Positions 1 to 10,628 of a stretch of DNA of 64,000 bases are shown in pieces. Every line of letters starts with the position of its first letter. Positions within the stretch are counted from its first letter, which is position 1. The position numbers and the translations under genes were made by a program. Under the pieces are notes generated by a model that saw nothing but the letters and a program-made list of their open reading frames with translations, had not been told where the DNA came from and did not search any database. The DNA is taken from the NCBI GenBank assembly GCA_020137815.1, contig CM035351.1:7747315-7811314 (forward strand), in the 5' to 3' direction. This DNA is from Hormiphora californensis. Lineage: Eukaryota; Ctenophora; Tentaculata; Cydippida; Pleurobrachiidae.

Positions 1-867
1 CCTCACTAGTCACACACACTCTCTCTCTCTATCTCTCTCTCTCTCTCTCTCACCCAGCACATGGCCACTTTGGGAATCGGAAAACGATCAAGAGTTGCTC
101 TGATCACAGAAACGTGGATCTTTAAACTGAGAGTTACAAGAGAGAGGGCGATAACGAGAAGTGAGAAGAGATTATGGGAAAAGAGTTGTTGGGAAAAGAG
201 TGGATAAGATTGGCCCAAACTATGGTTGACCACGGGGAGCTTAAAATAAGTGGTGAGAGTTAACGACAAAATGGTCAAACACTCTCTCAGCAAAGGTGTT
301 ATTATGGCATGGGTTCATAGAGAAAAGAGAAGAGAGATAGAGAGAAGAGAGGAGAGAGGAGAGAGAAGAGAGAGAGATAAGAGAGAAGAGAGAGAGGAGG
401 AGAGAGAGAAGAGAATCGAGCGCTCACGCCCCTCTGCCTCCTCTTCCCACCTCCCTGCTCACCCGCCCCGGCCCTGCTCTTCTTACTGCATTGGAGCTGT
501 AGAGCATACAACCCGTGCAAGAACCGTGCAACCCACACTTCTCTCGTCCCCTCTCTCTCTCTCCTCTCTCTTCTCTCTCTCTCTCCTCCTCCCTACCGCC
601 GTCACTGTCTCCCCCATCACTCTACACCTCCTTCTCTGCTTCCGGGTCTCGGTCCCTCCTCTCGCTCGGCTCCTCCATAGTTTCTCGTTACTCTCTCTTC
701 GGGGGCTCCTCTCCGGTCTGGCGGTCTCTCTGCCCCATCTCCAGATTGATAATCCCTTGTCAGGAGGTGTCTGACAAATAGCACCTCATACAGACACTGC
801 AACCCTCTGGGTACCCAGTCTGGGACCGCATGACTCTCTCACAGTGAGACTACAGACCCGCAGAAAT
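1..867. other. AG/CT-rich noncoding DNA
   Basis: This stretch has a short CT array near 20-50, purine-rich AG-biased DNA near 320-420 and pyrimidine-rich DNA near 540-720. Open frames here encode only Arg/Glu or Ser/Leu runs made by the dinucleotide bias. I see no gene. Confidence 0.6.
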
Positions 868-882
868 TGAAAACCGAGGTTT

Positions 883-1447
883 GTACCCCCTCCAGTCCCA
901 ACCGCTCTGTACCCCTCCAGTCCCAACCGCTCTGTACCTCTCCAGTCCCAACCGCTCTGTACCCCTCCAGTCCCAAACCGCTCTGTACCCCCTCCAGTCC
1001 CAACCGCTCTGTACCCCTCCAGTCCCAACTGCTCTGTACCCCTCCAGTCCCAACTGCTCTGTACCCCCTCCAGTCCCAACCGCTCTGTACCCCCTCCAGT
1101 CCCAACCGCTCTGTACCCCTCCAGTCCCAACCGCTCTGTACCCCTCCAGTCCCAACCCGCTCTGTAACCCCTACCAGTCCCAACCGCTCTGTAGTCCCCT
1201 CCAGTCCCAACCGCTCTGTACCCCCTCCAGTCCCACCGCTCTGTACCCCCTCCAGTCCCAACCGCTCTGTACCCCCTCCAGTCCCAACCGCTCTGTACCC
1301 CTCCAGTCCCAACCGCTCTGTACCCCCTCCAGTCCCAACCGCTCTGTACCCCTCCAGTCCCAACCGCTCTGTACCCCCTCCAGTCCCAACCGCTCTGTAC
1401 CCCTCCAGTCCCAACCGCTCTGTACCCCTCCAGTCCCAACCGCTCTG
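883..1447. repeat. 24/25-bp minisatellite, 22 copies
   Basis: There are 22 tandem copies of a unit that reads about CCAGTCCCAACCGCTCTGTA followed by four or five C. Unit length alternates between 24 and 25 bp because of that C run, and a few copies carry substitutions or single-base indels (for example near 1150-1200). Both strands are open over several hundred bases, but the frame changes between 24- and 25-bp units, so I do not read it as protein coding. Confidence 0.95.
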
Positions 1448-1754
1448 AATCACCTTCCTTCCTCAGTGTCAGTGATCAACCATGGTTAGCATCGATGTTT
1501 CATACCAAGTTGGCCAACTTAACCAGTAATTTGAATCCCAAAGGCAAAAGAAACGATGATCTATGGGGTTTAAGGAATTAAAATTCTAGTCAAATTTGAT
1601 TCAGCACAGTTAATCGGTCTTTACTCTTTATCATTATCATTAACCCAAACAAGAAATTCGCCCATTGTAAATTGGCAGTTCAACTAATTATTGTCTCTTC
1701 TGAATCGTCACGATCTGGTCAGGCAAAATACTCTGCTAGTCTGACGAGGTATTC
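1448..1754. other. noncoding, nothing recognised
   Basis: AT-rich sequence without a convincing frame. If the minus-strand exon pair beginning at 1755 is real, this would be its 3' UTR and downstream flank. No perfect AATAAA was seen on that strand here. Confidence 0.4.
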
Positions 1755-2189
1755 TCATTCTGGTCTGAAGAAGGAGGAGGGCTGTCCTTGGCAATCTAGA
1801 GATCTGGTTAGTTAGTCTTCATGTAGCATCAGCTGACTATTCATTGGCAGGTTCATAGTCACATCGGGTTATTCGTATTCCTTCCTGAATTAATTTGGTT
1901 GGTTACTGTTAGGTTTCTTGCACCGGTCACAGTGATACATAGTACTGTACAAAATAGTTCGAGTTTTCGATATTATATTTATATGGGAGTCCCATTGGGG
2001 CATGTTGAGTAACAAATTGGCACGTGAAACATGTTCCTTGGTCTACATACCTCATTGCCTGTAGCTTGGTGTACCAATGAGAGTGTTCGTGTTGTAGTAT
2101 TCTCCTCCTCTCTTGTTCGTGCTGTAACTCCCGTAACACGTGCTCCTGGACCATTAGCTCTTTCGTCAACTGGTCTATATAGTTCATCG
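1755..2189 (-). CDS. possible 3' end of a coiled-coil protein (two exons)
   Basis: I do not recognise the product. A candidate internal exon at 2189-2051 (minus) follows a good acceptor (CTCCCCTTCAG) and ends at an AG/GTATGT donor. It reads as a Glu/Gln/Leu-rich helical segment (MNYIDQLTKELM then HEQERRRILQHEHSHW), typical of a coiled coil. Splicing in phase 2 to a second good acceptor (CCTTCTTCAG) at 1764 gives Arg-Pro-Glu and then a stop at 1757-1755, so these could be the last two coding exons. Upstream exons were not found; they should lie above 2190. The evidence is splice signals plus composition only. A chance frame is possible. Confidence 0.38.
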
Positions 2190-3062
2190 CTGAAGGGGAG
2201 GCGGTCGTTATGATTGGTTCCTGAATTGATAATCTTCCTACTGTAGCAGTATATTATGTACTTAGATCGGATCTCTGTGATCACATACAACCCTGGCCAA
2301 AACCAGCTGGTAGATCATTTGTTTATTCTTGATCTGAGTAATAAGATCTAGCACAACTAACTAACTCTAAGCATCCTCTAAGTACTGCTGTTAATATCAT
2401 ATTACCCAATCTACATCTCCCTCTTTCTAATTCTCTTTACAAGAGGGCAGGCTCTTCTTAACAAGAGTTTAGCCCCCCTGCCAGGTGGATCTGTGATTGT
2501 TATAGAACCACGTGATTGCCACGTGTGTTACAGAGAATCAGCTGCAAGAGAAATGTGAAAAAGAGCGATAGAAAAAAGAGCATGTTTCATTAGATCTTGC
2601 AGGCTCCTCTACCCTCCTTATAGGCACGTGTAAATTGGTATGAGTCTCCTGATACCCTCTTTTGTCCCCTCCCAATCTTCCACGCTTCGCTCGGGTTAGA
2701 ATATTCAATGTCTCGATAGACAAGGGTCCCCCACTCTGCCCCTCTCCCACTCTGCCCCTCTCCCACTCTGCCCCATCAGCGTGTGTCTGGCACGTGCCGA
2801 TGGAGCGGAAGTGCCATTTTCTTCCTGGAGGTTCTGTTTAGCTCATGTCCATCTCAAACTGCGAGCTCCCTCCTTAGGCCGGGTCCTACCAATGATACCA
2901 TTACCATGAAACCACAGCCCCATTACCACCCCCTAGCACTTTATGTATCATTTGGTTATGGTATGTTGGTCCACACTAAGTCCCATTAATTTGTTTTGTG
3001 GCCCAAACCCCCAATGTTGGTATACTATACTGTATCCATCAAAGAAGCGAATGCATACAGTG
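2190..3062. other. noncoding, nothing recognised
   Basis: Mixed sequence with a small tandem repeat of CCCACTCTGCCCCTCT type near 2730-2775. No conserved frame seen. It may hold introns or upstream exons of the minus-strand candidate gene. Confidence 0.4.

Positions 3063-3146
<84 letters not shown>
3063..3146. repeat. (GA)n microsatellite
   Basis: An uninterrupted GA dinucleotide array of about 80 bp. The Arg-Glu open frames across it are an artefact of the repeat. Confidence 0.97.
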
Positions 3147-3149
<3 letters not shown>

Positions 3150-5375
3150 GTGTGTCACATGGCCTGCGACTAATACGACACGTGTTCATCACAATCAAAT
3201 CAAGTTTGTATCAGAATATCGCAGCACACGCTCCTGTCCCCTCCAGCAATATATATGGGGTACACCCCCTCCTAACCCAGTATAATTGACAGGGGGTGGC
3301 TCTACAAAGTTATGGGCTAATGGAAATGCAAAACCATTCTTCTTTATTAAAAGTGCAAGTGCTATATTCATTACTGGGCAGAGTACCGTAGTAATGGAAT
3401 ACTACTAATGTACCACTACCGGCCCCTTTCTCCCACTTTAAAATTAAATAGTTCCGCTTTCACGTTTCTTCTCAATTTAAAACCCGATCCACCCCTTACT
3501 CAACAGTTCCTCGAAACGCCTTTTTACCCCTTTGTAATCCAAACCCCCCCAGCTCACTCACACTGTGAGTCATACTGTGAACCGAGTCACAGTCCCAACA
3601 ATTACCTTTTTTAAGGACACTCATTTTGGAGTGTGCTCCGTCTTGACGGATGTATTTCGTCCTCGTCATAAAACCGATTTTTCAGAATCTTCCGACTTTT
3701 TTCGTTCCAAACTTTTGGTGGCTCTTCGGTGGGCGGAAACGCCCAAAAAGAAAAATATTTTTGGGAATATTTTTAGGGAAACCTTTTATCCAGCCGGCAA
3801 TTTCTTATATTCAATTGTGAAGGGGTAAAACATGCCGGGAAAGCGTGCGGGGTGCTTTACCTGGCGTGTTGTGTGTTTTGGGGACTGTTATACCATCCTC
3901 TGACTCATTTGCAATCTACAGCTCCCTGCTGGCATGGTTCTCATATTGGTACGTGTGCTGGCGGTTATTAAAAGAAAAGGGGTTCGTTTAAAAAATCCCA
4001 AAAAAGTTTCCAACCTCGGTATTGGATAAAGCGAGAAAAGAGAGTTGTGTAGAGGCTGTGGGAGTTGGTTGGGGTTGGGGGGGATTTATGCCCCAATAGG
4101 GTTGATGTTGAGATAACCTGATGGGTAACTGGAAAAGTAACCCCTTTCAAAAAGAGGGAGTAACAATAGCCCATTTGCCATTAGCATAGCCCATTAGCTC
4201 AGTTAGGCTCTCAGAAAATGCAAACGTTTCCCTGCAAAAAAATAGGCAGCCTGGCGGGGGGCCTTGTGAATTGTGAGTGGCCCATTTTTTTTGTCAGGCT
4301 CAAAAAAACCCGGGGCTTTTCGCGAATGACCATCTTTCTCCCTCTGGGATCGTATACACTCTGCAACTCCCCCTAAGGGTCCCCCTCCTCCTCCTGTACC
4401 CTGTCTGTGGGCGTCCATCGTGTAGGCAGTGTGACCCACCACAGAGTTAGTAGATCCCAACAACAACTTTGTCCCGCATAGCTGATCGTGGGAGCCCCTG
4501 GCGGAGTTCTGTTGGGGGGTGTGGGGGGGCCCAGCGTTGTTCGCTATCGGCAGATACATACTGGAGCTCTGGAAAAACTAGGGGGGAACGAGTTGTAATA
4601 AAATCCAATCTCGATATGGCTAAGAAGAGAGAGGGGGGAGAAGGATGAGGAATAGACTCTAAAATATCTTTTTTTTCGGAAAGGCCCCCCCTTTTCTAGA
4701 AAGGGCATTTGGCGAGGGTTAGCGGGGAAAAGAAGAACCCCTTGTTAAAAACCCCTTTGGGGGGAGGGGGAAAACGGGGAGAGAGAGAGGAGAGGGAAAG
4801 GAACCGCCCCCTTTCCCCTCTTTTCTCCCCTTTTCCCCCCTTTTCCCCTCCCACCCGGGGGGTTTTTGGTCCTCCCCTCCCCTTCCTCTTTTTTCCCCTT
4901 TTTTTCTCCTTTTCCCCCTCTCCCCCTTACTTCCTCTTCTTCCCTAACCCCTTCCAACCCCTCCTCCCTCCTATCTTCACCTTTTTTCTTGTCGATGCCC
5001 AAATCCGTGCCCCTTTCGATTTGGGGGCCCTTCTCTTTTTCGTGGCTATCCGAAAAGTCTCCTGGGGCCCTTATTAAAAGAGGGAGGGGCCCCGTGGGAG
5101 GAATAAGGTCGGAGAGAAGGGGAAAACCCGAAAGGGGAGTGCAAAAGGGAGGGGGGAGTAGTAAAGCAAAAATTAAACTTGTTTTTGGTGGGGAAAGTAA
5201 AGAAAAGTGGGAAAAAATTGGTCCTTTACCCCCCGTCCCCTTTAATTAAAAGAATTTTGGGGGAAGGGGGAGATAAGTATTAAAAGAAAAGACCCAAAGA
5301 AAAAAGGGGAAAAATAAAAAAAGAGGTCTATAATAAAACTTTTTTTCTTCCCCCCTTTTGGGGGAAAAAAATTTT

Positions 5376-5378
<3 letters not shown>
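3147..5378. other. low-quality homopolymer-rich noncoding block
   Basis: From about 3.5 kb, and strongly from about 4.6 to 5.4 kb, the sequence is dominated by runs of the same base (GGGG, CCCC, AAAA, TTTT) with little structure between them. It resembles the corrupted sequence after the assembly gap at 27.4 kb. Its open frames (for example 4709-5077 and 4745-5002) are low-complexity Pro/Phe or Gly/Glu strings and are not supported as genes. Confidence 0.6.
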
Positions 5379-5406
<28 letters not shown>

Positions 5407-5550
5407 AGCACACAAGAGCTGGAGCTAGGAATGGGCACGTGGCGAGGATTAGCGATGGGCAAGAGGATCGCCTTGGAAACCATCTGCTGGACGCGGGCGA
5501 GAAAGACTGCATGGGCAGAGAGAGGGAGAGTGTTGATAATGAGTACACGT

Positions 5551-5551
5551 G

Positions 5552-5620
<69 letters not shown>

Positions 5621-5621
5621 C
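5551..5621. repeat. (CT)n microsatellite
   Basis: A CT array of about 70 bp, preceded by a short GA array at about 5379-5402. The two arrays are inverted relative to each other across about 150 bp. Confidence 0.95.
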
Positions 5622-6763
5622 CCTCTCTCTCTCACTCCCTCTCTATCTCTCTACCTCTATCTCTCTTAGTCAGATGACTAAATCACGTGACCGACTAGCG
5701 CAGCTGTAGTGAGAGGAGCTGCTGAAATCTCTCTTTCTAGTGGAACTGATCAACGAAAAAGGATCTGGCGGAGCTTGGTGTCCCAATTAATTGAACAGAG
5801 AAAGGAGGGAGACAGATAGAGAGAGATAGAGAGAAAGAGAGAGAGAGAGAGAGCCACGGAGAGAGGGAGGGAGAGATAGAAACAGAGAGAGGGGGAGCTG
5901 AGTAGAATGTCTAAACTCTAAACTTTAAACAGATGTTGTTTGAGAATGAGACGCTAAATGAAAAGTGGTAAAAGCATGTAGGTGCAAACTTTACCCCATT
6001 GTCCAGCTCAGTTCAATTTACTAAATGATATATTTCTTCAGAAGACTTGATGGTGATGAAGTCATTGGAAATGAACACGTACAGCTCTACTTCTATAGAA
6101 TTCTAGAGAGGTGTTACCCCAAATGAACAAGTACCTCTATGAAAGGTGCTATAATTGAAGTTGATAGATAGTGTCAATGCCATTAATAATGGTTGTTCAT
6201 TAGTGTGTGGCACAGCTGTGCCCAGATCTATTCAATCATGAACTGGTGTGTGTGTGCTGAGCAGCACCTACGTCATCTTCCCTCACTCTGGCCCCCCCCC
6301 CCCCCCCCGGTATAGTGCGAATTCTAACTTCACAGGCACGGGCAGTTAAAAGGGAACCCAACAAGTGCAGAAAGAGGTTGCATTTTTTTTTTTTTTTCAC
6401 GTCTTCATCGTTCCTATATCTGTCACCCCCACCTCATCATGTGAACCCTGTCAGACAATTGCCTGACCCTATTTGCTTCAATCACGAAGGCAGGTCAGGC
6501 GGGCTAAGTCTGACAGCGTCTATATAACATACATGTGAGGTGGAGTTGACGGATATGATCTCTGCAGCCATCCAGTTGAAACCGGTATTAACCGTATACT
6601 GCGAACACCCAATCTCTGGTGCTCTATGCAATTCTGTTGCCCAATCACTGACAGTAAAGCTTGCAGTATGTAGTCAACTGGACATTTTGACATAGCATAT
6701 GACGACAACCTAGATCTAGGTTGCCTCGGTCACGTACCATGATTAAGTAAAAATATAGAGAAA

Positions 6764-6828
<65 letters not shown>

Positions 6829-7029
6829 AGAGCGAGAGAGGGAGAGAATGAGATAGATAGGCACTAGGCAGAGATAGGAGTAAGATAAGAAAAGGATAAG
6901 ATCCCGGCTGGCTCCCATCGGCAGGCTGACAGACTGTCGATGGGGAAGAGATAGATTGTATAATAGGGAAGAGAAGATAGGAGATAGAGAGAGATAGAGA
7001 GAGAGGAGAGATATAGAGAGAGAGAGGAT

Positions 7030-7072
<43 letters not shown>

Positions 7073-8273
7073 GAAGAGAGAGAGAAGGCGGCGAATAGAG
7101 AATGAGCGGGAGAGCGATATAGCTCCGAGCGATCGCTCTATCTCGAGATGACTATAGCCTTATCGTCGATATAACCTAAATAGAAGGGAGAAGAGACTCA
7201 TGGTTTAAACTTCTGGAACATTTGAGAGGATCTTGGTCCGTTGCATTTGTTGTATCTAATTATTTGTTTACACTGCACAACATGGGAGCATGAGCATGAA
7301 GTTAGGTATGAAGTCGGACAGACAACTGAGCTGAAGTAAGATCCAAAATTCTTGGTCTAATGAACTATAAACAGCTGTAGAAGTCGCACAAAAAACCGTA
7401 ATCCGGGGCCCAGATATGATACTGATTGAGTGGCCGGGAACAACACAACTTGTGTGATCATAGAAACTAAGACTTCTACAGACACTTCAAGGACAATTTA
7501 GGATTAGCGACAAATATTTTCTAGACGGTGTTCTAAAAGATACCCGTCTTCATATACGGTTTTCCCTGAGACGGGCTTGAGATGGATTCAGACGGGCTTG
7601 AAACGTCTGAATAGAAGCCCTTTTCGATCCCGTCTGCCTCCGTCGTGACGAACTGCTAGAAGTAAACAGAAGGGCTAGAACCAGGTTGGAGATGTGAGAA
7701 ATATAGAAGGTGATTGTTCTCTAATTGAAATACACACACCTGTTGTTCCCTTGTATTCTCTGTAAGATCGAATCTAGTGCTACAATAGAGACAAGTGTGC
7801 ACCACTGACGAGAGAGAAGAGACTACCACTCTTTGAGAGTGAACTGGCCTTCTTCTTTTGATGAACGGTTCTTGATGTTACTGATACATTGACACAGTAA
7901 TGTTAATAAACCCGTTACCCGACACTGAAGTTTTAACAGCCCAGGTACTTCACCCCATCCTCCCTCCCTCTCCAACACACATATGATACCACTAGTACAG
8001 GTGTTAGCCTGACGACTGACACCCACCAGACACCATGACCCATGTCACCACATCAGGAGCAGTAGCACCACTGAGCACTTGCTGCTGCTTACGATAGTGC
8101 CACCTCATACAGGGGGAGGGCGGCGCGCGGCTCGTACTGCGGACGGTGTCTTTCCACTCATCCATGTTTCCGCGCCCTCCGTTACACACACAAACTGCCG
8201 ATCTAACGTAGTTTTTGGGAAGGAAATGCAGTTTTTATACACATGTCATTCACACTCATTTTACACATTGTCT
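5622..8273. other. noncoding DNA with several (GA)n arrays
   Basis: This holds GA-rich tracts at about 5815-5895, 6768-6821 and 6975-7085, and a C homopolymer near 6292-6308. No exon with homology was recognised. The right end is the downstream flank of PRKCSH. Confidence 0.6.
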
Positions 8274-10207
8274 TTACAATTCATCATGTATCTCATGCTC
8301 TTCCTGTACTTTGGTGCAGGCAGCAGGGGTCTTGAAAACATAGGCATACTCGCACTTAGCGGGCTCCTCTGCACCTACAATCTCGTTCCTAGACCCGCAT
8401 TTAACCTGGGAAACAGTTCATGTGTTAGGGAGATATTCAATTAGGAGGATGAATTATGTAAACTGTAAAATAGAGCTATACGAGAATTATAAAGTAGTGA
8501 AAGGACTGCTTACCTCAACTCGTGTAGAACGGTTAGGTCCTTGCCAGCACCCTGCACCTCGTGTGTACAACATAGCACCATAATTCACATTTCCCTGTCC
8601 ATCCTTCTCCCACCCCTCCCACTTTCCAATACTGGTACCGTCCTGTGTGCACTGATCAAATGGACACATCTTGTACTTATATTTCCCATCGTGCAGTTCA
8701 TAACACTCTCCTTTCATTGAGAAAAATTCCTCGTCCCGTCCAAAATCTATCCCATTCAACTTTTCAACTTCCTCAACCTGTCTCTCAGCGTGTTCAAATT
8801 GTTTCTTTGCTTCGTTATACAATGTCTCTGCTTCTTCGAACACGTCAATTAGTTTCTGAGTTTCAGCATCGTAACTGATAGTGTTTCGGATCGGTGCAAC
8901 GTCTTCAGGTTCATCTTCATCTTCTTCCTCTAATTCATCAAACTCGTCAGGCTCGGGGATGTACTCCTGAATGGATGGCTGATAGGTAGTGATTAGGAAA
9001 TAATGCTAGTCCAAAACGGGACTAAGTGTACTAATTTAAAGTAAAAACTAAATGATTGTATACATTGTACAGGGTGGCACATAAATTATAAGTAAGGGTG
9101 CGATGTATGTACCTTGTTTTTCTGTATTTTCTGTCCATCCTCACCCCACAACTCCTCCTCCTCCTCTTCCTCCTTCACCTCTTCAACAACAGGTGGCTTC
9201 TTTAGTTCAGGTTTCTTAGCTCTCTTCTTCTTCTTCTTCTCCTCTCTCTGTTCCTCTTTTTGTGCATCCTCCCTCTGCGTTCTAATCTTGTTCTGCAGTG
9301 ATTCTAGGATGTCAGGGATGGATAACTCCTGGATGTTAAGAGTCTCATCTACATCAAGTAGTGACTCCTCTCCTGTACTGTACTGCTGCACCTGTAATAC
9401 ATTGTGGAGGGGGTTAGTAAGGGGAGATAATTATTACTATAATTGTTTGGGAGACAAATGACTGGTTTACCACATAAATACACAAAATAGTGTTTTGAAA
9501 ATCAAAAATACACGCACCTCTTCCAATGTAGTTTCCCCATCTTTATCTTTATCCATTCCTCTAAATATCATCTCTGCTGCCTTCCTAATCTGTTCATCCT
9601 CTACTTCCTTCCTAGCCGCCTCCTCCGCATCGAACTTAGCCTTGGTAGCTTCTTTAGCTGCCTTAGCAGGTTCCTCAGCATCGTTCCTCACTTTCTCCCT
9701 CTCCTCCATCTCTCCCCTCAACTTATCCCTCTCCCCAGCTAACTTCCCCAGATCCTCATCTCTCCGGGCCTTGGCTGCCTTTCCATCCGCAACATAAGCC
9801 AACCTCTGCTGGAAACCAATGGCCTGTTCCTTTCTAATCGCCCTAGCTGCCTCAGCCATCTGCGTTCCAAGTTCTATACAAGTATTCCCGCACTGTCCCT
9901 CTCTCTCATCACTACCATCACAGCAATCACAAATACCATCGTCAACCCGGGATGAAGCCATTAGTTGGCCCTTGAATCCCTTGTTGGTACAGTAGAAGTG
10001 TCCATTAGGGCATGCAGCGGTACCAGGCTCGTCACTCCCATCACTGCAGTCACAGTAGTCATCGTTCACATAACTAAGCGGGAAACTCTGGGAGCCATCA
10101 GCACATTTGAATTGGGGTCCGGTGTAGCTGGCAGCATTGGCAGGGTTAGCACCACGGGGTAGAGATGCACTGGCAAGGGGCACCAGGAGTAGGAGGAGAT
10201 GTAACAT
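8274..10207 (-). CDS. PRKCSH: glucosidase II subunit beta (PRKCSH, 80K-H)
   Basis: Regulatory beta subunit of ER glucosidase II, which trims glucoses from N-glycans; it retains the alpha subunit in the ER and recognises mannose. Four phase-0 exons: 10207-9518, 9391-9113, 8966-8514 and 8405-8274, giving 517 aa with no frame break. The start at 10207 leaves a Leu-rich signal peptide. Two cysteine-rich LDLa-like modules follow (CDCSDGSDEPG and CDCCDGSDE, about residues 30-110). Next come a long charged coiled coil, an EF-hand-like loop (DKDKDGETTLEE, near residues 220-230) and a Glu/Lys-rich acidic stretch (exon 2). The C-terminal mannose-6-phosphate-receptor-homology domain contains GCWQGPNRST. 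The protein ends in the ER-retention signal HDEL. Introns are 126, 146 and 108 bp. Length and domain order match the animal family (about 530 aa). RPN2 lies 421 bp upstream on the same strand. Confidence 0.96.
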
Positions 10208-10628
10208 ACTCCTATAGAGATAGAGAGGGTTAGAGAATGGGGAGATAAAGTTCATTATGAAGAACAGAGAATGGGGTAGTAATAGAACAAATCAGATTTA
10301 GGGTTAGGGAATAGGGCCACAAATGATAAATCATACACGCATCTTTGGGGTCTATAAAACAGGGCATATTTGAACACATGTGAAAATAGCAAAGTCTCAA
10401 CACAACACATTCACAACTTATTAGAAGGGGCACCCATGCACATAATATATCACATCAGGGGGAAGGGGGAGAGGCCAATAAATACACATCACACACCCTG
10501 TTGCTAGATCTGTCAGGTGAACACCTGACAAGCTGCTCTGCATTTTGCGTTTAATAATAAAAATATAAGCATCACATGTTCTGCACTCAGCGCCATGTGT
10601 TAATAAACTTAATGTTTCAAGTTAAAAG
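10208..10628. other. RPN2-PRKCSH intergenic spacer
   Basis: This 421-bp gap separates the RPN2 stop from the PRKCSH ATG. It must hold the RPN2 3' UTR and any PRKCSH 5' leader or promoter. On the minus strand, a pyrimidine tract ending CTATCTCTATAG sits 4 nt before the PRKCSH ATG and looks like a 3' splice acceptor. Confidence 0.6.
10550..10555 (-). terminator. putative RPN2 poly(A) signal (ATTAAA)
   Basis: The minus strand carries ATTAAA, the commonest variant of the poly(A) hexamer, about 75 nt downstream of the RPN2 stop codon. No perfect AATAAA was seen between the two genes. Confidence 0.4.

Noticed and set aside
883-1447. Long Gly/Trp/Arg-rich or Pro/Ser-rich open frames on both strands
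   Set aside because: They arise from the 24/25-bp minisatellite. The frame changes with each unit length and there is no homology or splice context.
2943-3289. Arg-Glu repeat proteins across (GA)n arrays (also near 40.2, 41.2 and 53.6 kb)
   Set aside because: Pure dinucleotide arrays are open in several frames. No independent coding evidence.
4185-4260. tRNA-like D-arm string (TTAGCTCAGTTAGG)
   Set aside because: No T-arm, anticodon stem or acceptor stem could be folded around it.
4203-5249. Several open frames over 80 codons in the homopolymer-rich block
   Set aside because: Composition is set by base runs; no domains, and base-call quality is doubtful.
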